Assembly: GCA_003427395.1 (NCBI GenBank)
Contig: BFEA01000291.1
Coordinates: 254,131-274,213 of the forward strand
DNA from: Chara braunii
Lineage: Eukaryota > Streptophyta > Charophyceae > Charales > Characeae
Direction: 5' to 3'
DNA length: 20,083 nucleotides
The notes beneath the pieces were generated by a model. That model was not told where the DNA came from, made no database searches, and saw only the letters and a program-made list of their open reading frames with translations. Below are positions 9,626 through 18,508 of the stretch, in pieces. Each line of letters begins with the position of its first letter. Position 1 is the first letter of the stretch. The translations under genes were made by a program, and so were the position numbers.

Positions 9626-10465
9626 ATACTGAGTAGGGTGGGAAGTGCGTATCGATAATGACAAAGCCCGCATCCACGAACCCGGAACAACGATTTTCGA
9701 GAGGGAAGTAATATTGTCCGCCGATCCGTGCGACATCTTCTCGTACGTCCCACTTGCAAACACGTGTCCTTTCCTCGTTGTAAGGGAAGGGGCGTGTTGG
9801 CGAGGGAGATACGGGAGGCTGGCGCCCGATCGAGGAGCGGTCGTTAGCCCACATATCAATTAATCAAAATGAGTTTGCAAAAACCCCGAGACGTCATCAA
9901 AAAGCACTATCGAAAAAGAACTAACTAGTATTTTCCTTCCCTTCGACAGGAGGGAGACATCTTTCATAGCCCATGCAACCATGCAAATAATCGGGTTGGG
10001 GTTTCGAGGGATCAACTTGCGACTCAGTTTCAGTAGATCAGATCGACAACAATCCGAGGCGCCTGACTTTTTCGAGGCGGCCCCATAAACTGTATGCATA
10101 TGTCGTGCAACATAAGGCAGATGGCATGCGCAGTACATTCAGGACGACATATCTAAACACTCTTGCATTCTCGAACAAAGTCCTGTTAAGATCTGTGTCT
10201 AATCAATGCGAAAATACAAGCATCTTCATACTGTACATCCACTGTGGAAGGCGCGAAAATGACAACGATGCACAGGTCAGAAGTAGATCGGGGGATTGTA
10301 CACACGCATCCACCGTTCACAAGACAAGGTGATGGGGTTCCCTTGCATCCGGGGATCACCCAGGAAACTAATGGAAGAGTTTCGAAAGTTCTTTATCGCA
10401 GGGAGTCACAAGAGTTCACTTCGGTTCACAGGAGAGACGAACTCGTAGTACATCGTCATTCAAAT
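9626..10465. other. No recognisable feature
   Basis: Only short overlapping ORFs on both strands, none with a familiar motif. No RNA gene, inverted repeat or tandem array was noticed. Confidence 0.5.
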
Positions 10466-10476
10466 CAGAGAGAGAT

Positions 10477-10510
<34 letters not shown>

Positions 10511-10522
10511 AAAAAAAAAAAA
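10466..10522. repeat. Imperfect GA tract ending in poly(A)
   Basis: A GA-rich tract with two interruptions passes into a run of about 15 A. Low-complexity sequence; the lysine/arginine-rich ORF across it (10244-10588) is an artefact of the repeat. Confidence 0.9.
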
Positions 10523-11325
10523 GTCGAAGAATGTCGAGATAGGAGACATCAGAATCCAACAAGGGAACATTCGGCTTCGCCGCCATGAACTCACACCAAA
10601 AAAATGATCCGCAATGAAGGCGCATTCGCCGTGAACTCTCAGTATGGCCCCGGGCCAATCATCCACTCCACTCTAATTATCGATACTCACACCCGCACCG
10701 ACGATCCTGACCGTCGCGTGCTAACTTCCGCCACTACGATCGTCACCCCGCTGACGCAGACTCGACTCGGCTCGCCCGGATCCCATAGTCCGTCGTGGCG
10801 ATCAAGCGCACAACCGGCCAGTGTACAGTCGGCCCGACAGGACTTTTCGACTCGCACCAAACGCATCACCTAGCCACTGCTTCTCGGAAGCTGGCTTGTG
10901 AGTGGAAAACGCAAGAGAGATTTGTGGGCGCGCTTGCGGAATTTATAGTTGCGAGAAATGAGGCAGACGGGGGAGAAGACACAGGGAAATTCGAAGTGTA
11001 AGAGGTGAAGGCTCAGCGAGGGGTGCTCAAGGGAAGCCATGTTGATCCTTCGGAACCCGATATTCGGCCAATCAGATTTTCCGCACAATAGGAAGATCCT
11101 CTTGCTCAACGCGTCTGATTGTTGAGCAGGGATAATCGGAGGATCAGCCGGGCTTCGTGAGCCAAGGTTGAAGAGCAAGAAGGAACGAGGCGCGAAAAGC
11201 AGCGCGAGACGGGTCGAAGATTCAGATGATCAAGAAAGGGAAACAGGCGCGCAAAAAGCAGAGAGGAGAGAGAGAGAGGGAAAAACGGTTGCGATAGGAG
11301 AAGAAGAGGAGGGAGACAAAAGAAA
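10523..11325 (+). promoter_or_regulatory. Upstream region of UBL5; candidate CCAAT box
   Basis: No coding region is recognisable here. As the 5' flank of UBL5 it should hold the promoter. GGCCAATCAG at 11066-11075 is a good CCAAT-box match about 340 bases before the start codon, and an AT-rich ATTTATAG occurs near 10939. No convincing TATA box lies closer to the gene. Purine content rises steadily from about 11170 to the GA tract. Confidence 0.3.
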
Positions 11326-11336
11326 GGGGGGGGGGG

Positions 11337-11408
<72 letters not shown>
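11326..11408. repeat. G14 run followed by (GA)35, directly before the UBL5 start
   Basis: A homopolymer of 14 G (11326-11339) leads into 35 uninterrupted GA units (11339-11408). Only AG separates the tract from the ATG at 11411. The tract would be in the 5' untranslated region or core promoter of UBL5. GA tracts are bound by GAGA-binding BBR/BPC proteins in land plants; whether that applies here is unknown. Confidence 0.95.
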
Positions 11409-11410
<2 letters not shown>

Positions 11411-11412
<2 letters not shown>

Positions 11413-11632
11413 GATTGAGGTGGTGTTGAACGATCGGTTGGGGAAGAAGGTGCGTGTGAAATGCAACGAGGATGACACCATTGGAGACTTGAAGAAGCTA
11501 GTTGCGGCGCAAACGGGGACGCGGCCTGAGAAGATTAGGATACAGAAATGGTACACGATCTACAAGGATCACATAACTCTGGCGGACTACGAAATCCACG
11601 ACGGCATGGGTCTGGAATTGTACTATAATTAA
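11411..11632 (+). CDS. UBL5: Ubiquitin-like protein 5 (UBL5/Hub1)
   Basis: A 73-residue intronless ORF from ATG 11411 to TAA 11630-11632. It begins [19 protein letters not shown] and ends in GMGLELYYN. The full length matches the UBL5/Hub1 family (73 residues). The C-terminus is the family's Tyr-Tyr plus one residue in place of the Gly-Gly used for conjugation, so it acts as a non-covalent binder. Family members bind HIND motifs in spliceosomal proteins such as Snu66/SART1 and modulate pre-mRNA splicing in the nucleus. Asp22, used by yeast Hub1 for HIND binding, is present. The frame stays open upstream through the GA tract (Arg-Glu repeats), but no in-frame ATG exists there, so 11411 is the only sensible start. 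The gene is intact, unlike everything around it. Likely 3' untranslated sequence follows; no AATAAA is seen close by. Confidence 0.96.
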
Positions 11633-11734
11633 CCAACCAACTGATTAATATCCCACCGTCCTTGCGTGCGTCAATCAATCCGAGAACCCACAAGTTCATC
11701 GCCAGGGCATGATTCTTGTAAAGATATGTTGCGT

Positions 11735-11785
11735 GAAGGAGAAGCAGAAGGAGAAGCAGAAGGAGAAGAAGCAGAAGGAGAAGAA
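11735..11785. repeat. Purine-rich tandem repeat (AAGGAGAAGCAG-like)
   Basis: About four imperfect 12-15-bp units built from GAAGGAGAAGCA, about 100 bases after the UBL5 stop codon. Simple low-complexity sequence; the poly-leucine ORF on the opposite strand is an artefact. Confidence 0.85.
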
Positions 11786-11816
11786 TTATGAGGAGCTGCA
11801 AGACTTACTGAGCGAT

Positions 11817-11860
11817 GGACATGAACACGTGTTTTAACGGACATGAACACGTGTTTTAAC
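11817..11860. repeat. Perfect 22-bp tandem duplication with G-box core
   Basis: Two identical 22-bp units (11817-11838 and 11839-11860), each carrying the palindrome AACACGTGTT. Confidence 0.97.
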
Positions 11861-11970
11861 GAACGGCCACGTGTCGGCTATGGATTCGGACTGTCGCTGC
11901 TTTTTGGTAATAATACGTATGGGTCAGGCAGTATAGCGAGGAGCTTGTTCCATCCATGTACTGCCACGTG
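11826..11970. promoter_or_regulatory. Cluster of four CACGTG (G-box) elements
   Basis: CACGTG occurs at 11826-11831, 11848-11853, 11868-11873 and 11965-11970. The last two lie in CCACGTGTC, the plant G-box/ABRE-like form bound by bZIP and bHLH factors. Four copies in 145 bp is far above chance for a six-base palindrome. The cluster lies 194-338 bases after the UBL5 stop. It could be the promoter of an unrecognised gene to the right, or a downstream element; I see no coding region it clearly serves. Confidence 0.55.
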
Positions 11971-12190
11971 TCGCGGCCCTGGCTCAAGGGAAGATGCCGT
12001 TCACCTGGTGATGCCGGCGATGGCGGCGGCTTTGTGCGACAAGAGAGAGGAAAGGAGAGAAGAGGATCAGGTATGGAATCGAACTGTCGCCTGACTTTTG
12101 TATTATTACGGAACGGAAGGGTATACAAACGGAAAACAACACCCTTCTGGCGCTCACGTCTGAAGATATGTGGCGACGATGATGACTGAT

Positions 12191-12605
12191 AGTCACGCAA
12201 TTGGGCGATAAAGGCGATGACAGAGCATCTGACGACGATGGTGACAACCGGAAGATGGCGGCGATGACGATGATGACCGTCGCACAACAGGGCGACGGCG
12301 GCGATGGTGACAGTCACACAACTCGGCGATGAAGGGGATGATTACCGATGGTTTCTGCGATGACGATCGTCACACAATCGGACGACGGCGGCGATGGCGG
12401 TGATGGTGACCGTCACAATATCGGGCGATGGCGGCGACGATGGCGACGGTGACTGTCACACAACAGGGCGATGGCGGCAATGGTGACTGTCACACAACTG
12501 GGCGATGATGCCAGCGATGATCATAGTCGCACAGTCGGGCTATGGCGGCGATGGCGGTGATGGTGACCGTCATGCAATCGGGCGATGGCGGTGCAATGAT
12601 GAGTT
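12191..12605. repeat. Degenerate GC-rich minisatellite with GTGAC-N-GTCAC dyads
   Basis: About nine units of 34-58 bp. Each begins near GTCACACAAYCGGGCGATGG and continues with variable numbers of GGCGATGG triplet-like blocks to GGTGAC. At the unit junctions GTGAC and GTCAC face each other around one base (about 12307, 12407, 12450, 12486). Units vary in length by gain or loss of GGCGAT blocks. All frames tried are interrupted, so it is not likely protein-coding. Confidence 0.85.
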
Positions 12606-12903
12606 AACGTCAGGGTGTTAGCTCTTATCACTCTCCAAAGTGCGGGAGGGCACGTGCGGAGCGGCAGGGTTGGGTGATGTCAATCGTCGTCGATCTCGGA
12701 GACCAGATCACATTCCATTATCCGTTCGAAATTGGTTTTCCCCTCACTTTTTCTCAGTCTTGTACACTGCCTTGCCTGCGCTTTTGTTGCTGCGTTGAGG
12801 TGTCTGCTTTGCCTGTATGTCTGAATTCATGCGAGAACTCTGCTTGGAGTGTCAAGGAAAAAAGGAAAACTGATTGTCGAGATTCTCTCGGTCCCCTCTC
12901 CCT
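12606..12903. other. No recognisable gene
   Basis: The plus-strand frame 12674-13228 is open, but its second half is a Leu/Ser translation of the CT microsatellite and its first part resembles nothing I know. Confidence 0.5.
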
Positions 12904-13146
<243 letters not shown>

Positions 13147-13260
13147 TGCTGTTCAGAATATGATGGGGCGATCAGGGTTTTATCCCATTCGTCGAATTAA
13201 ACTCTTTAAGTGCGATGCCTATGTTTGAATCCACGTCTATTTAAATATCTTTGATTGCTG

Positions 13261-13419
13261 AGGGCCTCGCCGAACCAATCACCTAACGATGTCGAAAATG
13301 GAAATGAATCTTCCGCACGAGCATGGAAAGATAATGAATCTTCCGCACGAGCATGGAAAGATACGCGGTGATTATTTTTTTGTCGTTTGTGCGTTTGGTG
13401 AGTGGTGCGGCGAGGCCCT
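13261..13419. mobile_element. 159-bp MITE-like element with GGGCCTCG termini
   Basis: AGGGCCTCGCCG (13261-13272) and CGGCGAGGCCCT (13408-13419) are perfect 12-bp inverted ends. With three mismatches the similarity extends to about 28 bp on each side. The interior is largely the 30-bp tandem duplication at 13303-13362. No clear target-site duplication is seen (CTG on the left, TGG on the right). The short length, inverted ends and GGGCCT terminus fit a non-autonomous PIF/Harbinger-type element, which is an inference. Confidence 0.6.
13303..13362. repeat. Perfect 2 x 30-bp tandem repeat
   Basis: The unit starting AATGAATCTTCCGCACGAGC is present twice, head to tail, without mismatch (13303-13332 and 13333-13362), inside the 159-bp MITE-like element. 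Confidence 0.97.
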
Positions 13420-13542
13420 TGGACCACTGTGGATTTTTTTGGGTGCAACGGTTGTGGTAGTGGATTCGAACGGCAGTTTCCAGTCATTACTGCTGTATCT
13501 AACGGCCCGTATTTAATCCAATTTCCAGTCTAGATACAGCGN

Positions 13543-14039
13543 GAAAATAAGGAGGAGGAAGCTCGCATGCGTGGTGCCGACAGCAAGAGAAAAAGGCACC
13601 AAAACAGTTACAGCTTACCTATGTCCTACACCAATTCAAAAATTGAAAGCGCCATATCCACGCGCGAAAGTCGACGCGGGAAAAGAAAGTTCTATGCCTA
13701 TCCGTATTCTCCCAAAATTCATAGAGTTTTCTCCAACGTGACCGAGAATATTCATGCAAAGAAAAAGACACGTCGGGTTTCGCTTACTCCGGAATTCCTA
13801 ACTGTCGAGCCCGATTCCCAATGCGCTCGCTAAGGCGCGCGTAATTTCCCATGCATTTCCCAAATTACAAAAAGAAGAATTCCAAGAACCAATGGAACTT
13901 CCAAAAAATGGGGGCCTAAACAAGGCACTTGAAATCAAGAAAAGCGACGGGGGTTTTGTTGGGTCGGTATGATAGAAAAGGGGGAATCGAGTCAAGGGGT
14001 ACGAAAGATAGCACGGGGTCGGGAAGTGGTTCGTCACAT
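13543..14039 (+). repeat. Dispersed ~490-bp repeat, copy 2
   Basis: Same orientation as 70-556 and about 94-95% identical by eye, with a ~10-bp extra segment near 13848-13860. An undetermined base sits at 13542, immediately before the repeat. The last ~80 codons of the minus-strand ORF 14850-13798 lie inside it, so that ORF reads from unique sequence into a repeat. Confidence 0.9.
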
Positions 14040-14850
14040 GCCTGCATTCTGTCCTCAGCTGCCTGCCGTCGCGGTGCACGTCCGCACCTCCCTCACGTAA
14101 ATCCTCCGGCCTCTGCCGTCCAGGAGGAGCGTCGGATCCGGTTCGCGACGCAGGTGACAACCGCATCCTCCCCGGATGTTCACGCAGACTGACTCCTCCT
14201 CCGACGGTCGTCGTTGGCTCATTCCGATTACCACCACCTTCACGAAGCGATTGAGGCAGACCGCCGTCTCGCGGCCCGCACACACGACCATGCGTGTTGT
14301 CCGCGCAATCCCCACCCAGGTGGGGATTGATGATCCGAGTGTGCATTGCCGCTGCTCCACTGCTGCTGGACAACTGAAAGCTGATGAGATCAACCGCTGC
14401 ATTGCCGTCGTTGTTGCACAACCCCTCGTTCAGCAGTGACGTGTAAGACCACGAGGTCTCCATCTGCCTGCCGCCGTACGACTGCGTCGCCGCCCATTCC
14501 TGCGTCGAACCACTTCCCAACGGCAAAGTCGACGACCTGGCGTCTCCCCCCTCGTCATCCGACGGCGGCAGAGGAATCTCGTGAGAAGGCAGGTGTGCAT
14601 ACAACCTCGGGTCGTACGGCNGNTTCGCCACAGANNCCGCACTGNGTTGCCGATTGCTCGCTCCGGAGGTTGTGCCTGCCGGTCTGCCGTTGCCCAGTCG
14701 TCGATCCATCCTGTCAGCTTTCTTCGAAGATCTCCTTCTGAGAGCCGCGAGCGGGACGAGGCCGACGAAACACACGTGGAAGAAGACAACGACGAGAAGC
14801 AGCACGACGACGAGGACCAGCAGAGGCAGCCTGTGCAGCAGGTCGCCCAT
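13798..14850 (-). CDS. Hypothetical protein, N-terminal membrane segment, possibly transposon-encoded
   Basis: A 350-codon frame begins at a true ATG (14850-14848). Residues 8-35 are a strongly hydrophobic Leu/Val stretch that could be a signal anchor, followed by an Arg/Lys cluster. The middle is hydrophilic, Gly/Ser/Arg-rich and probably disordered, with an acidic PPSDDEGGD motif. Six bases are undetermined (14621, 14623, 14635, 14636, 14645 and nearby codons), so residues about 69-77 are unreliable. From about residue 271 it enters the ~490-bp dispersed repeat, so the native C-terminus is probably lost or spliced out. No catalytic or DNA-binding motif is visible. It lies 620 bases inside the Harbinger-like terminus at 15468 and on the matching strand. 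Harbinger elements carry a second, Myb/SANT-like ORF, and this could be the N-terminal part of one, but no Myb helix is seen here. Confidence 0.4.
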   Translation of the reverse strand: MGDLLHRLPLLVLVVVLLLVVVFFHVCFVGLVPLAALRRRSSKKADRMDRRLGNGRPAGTTSGASNRQXSAXSVAXXPYDPRLYAHLPSHEIPLPPSDDEGGDARSSTLPLGSGSTQEWAATQSYGGRQMETSWSYTSLLNEGLCNNDGNAAVDLISFQLSSSSGAAAMHTRIINPHLGGDCADNTHGRVCGPRDGGLPQSLREGGGNRNEPTTTVGGGVSLREHPGRMRLSPASRTGSDAPPGRQRPEDLREGGADVHRDGRQLRTECRHVTNHFPTPCYLSYPLTRFPLFYHTDPTKPPSLFLISSALFRPPFFGSSIGSWNSSFCNLGNAWEITRALASALGIGLDS

Positions 14851-15293
14851 GTAAGGGTCGTTCGAAGGGCTTCAGTGTGACGTCGGCGGTCGACCGTTTA
14901 ACGAACAAGCCGGTCGACACAAGAAAGATCAGTGGAAGTTTTGTGCTCCAATGTGCGAGGCGTGACGACAATCGAAGGAAACGACGATCTTGTCCAATGA
15001 GACTGTCGTCATCGAAAGGGGCGCCGGGTGGGAAAATCATTTGAATTTCGGACTGTTGTCGACGATCGCCCGCCGCAGCGGACCTCAGTGGACGCCGGCC
15101 GGCAATTCGCGTCGACGGACGGAGGCCTCACGCCACCGGTTACCGTTTGGAGCCGTTGGGGCGCCGTGCAGATTTTGGACGCAGGGATGTCCGTGCTCCG
15201 GTTCGCTGGACCACGTCTGGACCACCCTCGAACCGAAATTGTGCGTCGACGCATGCCTTCGCCGCTCCAAAATTTGCGCTTCCTTGTGCTCCG
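14851..15293. other. No recognisable gene (leader between Harbinger-like end and ORF)
   Basis: GC-rich sequence with overlapping short ORFs in all frames and no familiar motif. If the 15468 terminus is real, this would be the 5' region of that element. Confidence 0.4.
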
Positions 15294-15468
15294 AGGGACC
15301 TTGGGAGGTCCCTTGGGGGTTAGGAAAAATTGGCTGTGGCCACAAGGATGCCACAAGGAAATCTCCTTCTGGTGTTTTCACATTTGTTTTTGAGAATCGT
15401 CCCCAAGGATAGGTGAACGATCATTTCCTTGTGGATTTCGGGTCCACAAGGAGTGTCTAACGAGGCCC
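15294..15468 (-). mobile_element. Single Harbinger-like terminus with CCACAAGGA subterminal repeats
   Basis: Read on the minus strand from 15468, the sequence starts GGGCCTCGTTAGACACTCC, and TAA (15469-15471) lies just outside. TAA/TTA is the usual PIF/Harbinger target. Within the next 130 bases the nonamer CCACAAGGA occurs at 15444-15452, 15351-15359 and 15340-15348, and inverted at 15426-15434. A small palindrome, GGGACC-TTGGGA-GGTCCC, lies at 15294-15311. The opposite end of this element was not found in the window, so size and family are uncertain. Confidence 0.45.
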
Positions 15469-15649
15469 TAAATCTCAAAATCCTAGGCTGCTTAGGACCT
15501 TTCAATGCTAGTGCTGAAAACCGGGTCCAGCATCCCAACTGAATCAAGTAACTCTCCAAAAAAATAAACCTTGAACCACTGAGTAAAAAGTAAGCTTACA
15601 AATTCAAGCTTTGTGGGCCATGAAGACTCCTGCTCAAAAGACCTATACA

Positions 15650-16935
15650 CACAATGTTATCTTCTATCAGAGCCAGAGGAGGAAGGGGGTGCGCTCGAAG
15701 GCGCGGCCAGCTGTGAGGGTAATCCAAAGGTGGTATGGGCATTCTAGATCCAGCCTTACAGTGTCAAGCTTTGGCCATCCAATGGCTTGAACGTTTGATA
15801 ATGACCACAATCCTTCCATGGTGGAATGGGGCGCTATAACAAATTCATTGTTTGGCACCCCAAACCATCGAGGACACTCACCCTCTTTCTCGGGCGGAGG
15901 TCCGGTTTTAGGGTCTCCCAGAGCGCACCCCCAGCCTCAAGCCTCTCGCGAACAAGGCACCGCCCGTATCGATCTAGCTTTGGATGACTCATGGGTCACC
16001 CTACTACGCACCTAGCATCAGTTACCCTTACCAGATAGACCCTTCACCACTCGATACGAGGAGGTGCTACACCAACCATTGTTTGGTAATCAGTGGATTA
16101 CAAACTTGAGAGGTTGTATGTATATTAGTTGGGATCCTCCTTGGGTTAGCTGGGTCGAATATGAAATTATATAAGTCAAAGACCTCTGGAACCCGACCAA
16201 GAAACATTGGAAATCGGCAAAACAACTTCGAATGATGCTCCGCTATGCTCACCATCTACCTGATAACTGGAAACATATCATGTGCTCAATGCCTTTGTCA
16301 TGGGTCGTTACGCTAAAGAGGGGGCCTATCCTACTGGAGTCAGACCGAGTAGTGACCCTTCATCTGGATGGGACCTAGACCATAGGGAACATAACGAATG
16401 TCCTTTTTGAGCGAACTTTTGCGAAGCTCTACTTATTGCATAAAGGTCAATCCCTCTCGCGGATCCAACCTGAGCATGCAATATTCTTTCCAACCACAAC
16501 ACGTTACCGAGGTCGAGTTCTTATAGACCCCTCCAGACCCCTCCAGACACGGTTGTAAAGCCGACAATCTTGAGCGTCTCATCCCTGAACTTGTGATCGA
16601 CCCGGTGGAATGGATAATGTAGACGGGCAAAAACGGTGGGTCAAGGAAACTTTTGTCCCCCTCAGTCAAAGCCACTTGCTGAATGTGACAGCCACGCGTG
16701 GATGTTAAAGCGATTGTTAATGATAATCGTTTAAATCTCGATGTTCATATCCTCTGACTTGTACGTTGGCTCTGTGGGCTGAAGGAGCATCCTCTCTACT
16801 GTGGCAAATTGTACATCGTTGTCTTCCCACTAGCAACTGGTTGACAGATCGTGCCTCTCTTGAACAACGTGGCCTAGCTCAACCTTTGTGCCAGTCCTTT
16901 TGCATAGCATTTCCCAGCTGGCGGATCCAAGAAAG
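15650..16935 (+). pseudogene. LINE-type ORF2 relic (post-RT region and zf-RVT)
   Basis: Several frames must be followed. At 15729-15836 the reading GGMGILDPALQCQALAIQW matches the conserved block after the reverse transcriptase in plant-type LINE ORF2 proteins (usual form GGLGI.D....N.AL..KW). At about 16020-16378 a long frame with one stop near 16172 reads PPWVSWVEYEI, VKDLWNPTKKHW and LPDNWKHIMCSMP, consistent with the C-terminal part of such an ORF. At about 16766-16910 the reading LLWQIVHRCLPTSNWL then RGLAQPLC fits the zf-RVT (zinc-binding RT-associated) domain. No RT catalytic motif remains in the window. Many stops and shifts make it a fossil. A T15 run follows at 16944-16958. Confidence 0.6.
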
Positions 16936-16959
16936 TATCGAACTTTTTTTTTTTTTTTG

Positions 16960-17599
16960 CGCTGATTCGACCCTCTTTTGATGAAGATTGGACTGAACTT
17001 GGCGGAAGCCGACAAACATGGAGTGGCCTCGGGACTGACGTGCTATTCTCCTGGGGTCTTGGAACCCTCCTTCCAGTTCTGATTTTGTTCAGAATTTGTT
17101 TTCCCTTTCACGAAAAGCGGTGCTATGGACACTATTGGTATATAAAACATGTTCGTGCTTTCGTGCTGAATGATCTAACACAAAATCCAAGTTACGAACT
17201 TTCCAACAAAAAATTGACATTCAATGGGCAATTCAAAAGTTCTCTAAGGACTGGCTGGGAGGGTAGGAGGGGGGGCTGGGCGATGTGTCATGGCCAGGGG
17301 GAGAGGGTAGTGTTGCCCCCTTCAAGAAAGGTTAGCACCTCATCTTCCATGAATGGATGGTTACATAACACGGTGCCCGGTTGGGATCCACCGAAGATTT
17401 TCCTGATTTGTTCCCTCCTTCAGCAACGGCAATTGGATATTCAGCAATGGCAATTGGATATTTGTGATGGTTCGGACAAACAAACAAAAGAAGGAGGGAG
17501 CAGATTGTATGCTCAGAGCGTAGGCAGGCTAGAAGGGTCATGTCTGGCGGTCCTCTAAGGACTGAAGAGGCCAAGGCTCACTTACAGTATGTCTACTTT
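16960..17599. other. No clear gene; 21-bp tandem repeat inside
   Basis: Possibly the tail of the LINE relic (fragments such as KAVLWTLLVYKT appear near 17115-17150), but not convincing. A two-copy 21-bp tandem repeat (CAGCAAYGGCAATTGGATATT) is at 17421-17441 and 17442-17462. Confidence 0.4.
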
Positions 17600-18070
17600 T
17601 CAAAGTCCTACTACATTCTCCATGGGTGGGGGGTGCTTGTTCTTGGGCTTATCGATGTACAAGAGGGTGTAATCTCTGCATCGCCAACAGTTGGGGAAAC
17701 CCCTGTTAGCATACGCCTCCATAGTCCTGTTCCTGTTTGCATGATCTCCAAAGGAGATGGCACGAGGGAAGGCATGGATGATCACACTAGTGACACCGCG
17801 GACAACCTGTATCCTGCTTGTGTTCCTCGTGCCAAACGCAGCATTGCTATGGAAGTAGTTGTCCCCATGCGCTCGGCGGTGCATCACCTACGCCAAGATC
17901 TGTCTAGGATCCAACGGACAATGGAACCATGTCACACAGCGAGTCAAGAACGGACGCAGCAGAACGAGTAGACAGTCAAACATCCTGCGTCGCATCCACA
18001 TGCAATAGTCGTTGTGCACATCATCCCTGATTTGCAGGTTCCTCCACAACCCAGGGGCACGACGCATCAC
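17600..18070 (-). pseudogene. PIF/Harbinger DDE transposase (HARBI1-like), N-terminal fragment
   Basis: Two stretches in the same frame, 18070-17888 and 17887-17600, are separated by one stop. The first contains MFDCLLVLLRPFLTRCVTWF and PLDPRQILA, typical of the helical region before the nuclease. The second continues with HRRAHGDNYF, VVRGVTSVIIHAFPRAISF and RGFPNC. It reaches DYTLLYIDKPKNK, where the Asp corresponds to the first catalytic residue of the DDE nuclease (usual form GxIDxTHxxIxxP). The frame then ends and no second Asp or Glu block is seen to the left. Such enzymes cut and paste Harbinger elements with their Myb-like partner. The 406-bp MITE and the 15468 terminus nearby have Harbinger-like ends, but no physical link to this fragment can be shown. 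Confidence 0.65.
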
Positions 18071-18508
18071 CCACCACCATGGCGACTATCTCAGCAGAAC
18101 ATCCACGAAAAAAAAAAAACAGAAACAAGCACTGCGGCATCCCTGACATGGCAGCGACATCCGTATGTTTCAGCGCGAGCTTCGCAGTATGATGACCTTT
18201 GTCGTTGTTGTCAACACAGCTGATTGGCTACACCGCAGAGGAACCTTCGCAGCACGCGTTGCATCCTCCAACGTCTGCAGACCGACTGATCACCACCACA
18301 CCAGCAAGCAGCCTCTCCTCGAAAGTCAGGCCGTCTCTCACTCTCTCCCACATCAACTCGTAAGATGGTGACAAAGAAACCCTTGGGACACCAACTTTGC
18401 CACAGCATAACCAGAGTAGATGATGGGCTGCAACCCACCCAATAAGCTTCTGCGCGTGCCTGGCCTGAGTGTACAGTCAACCACATTTCCTACCACGTTT
18501 GAAACGAA
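18071..18508. other. No recognisable gene
   Basis: Short ORFs only. This may include sequence upstream of the Harbinger transposase fragment; an A10 run occurs near 18110-18119. Confidence 0.4.

Noticed and set aside
11168-11410. N-terminal extension of UBL5
   Set aside because: The open frame upstream is Arg-Glu repeat from the GA tract, opens at a TTG rather than an ATG, and UBL5 proteins are 73 residues long.
13262-15468. One Harbinger element spanning both GGGCCTCG ends
   Set aside because: Only the first 8 bases agree, the flanking triplets differ (TGA and TAA), and 13262 pairs far better with 13418.
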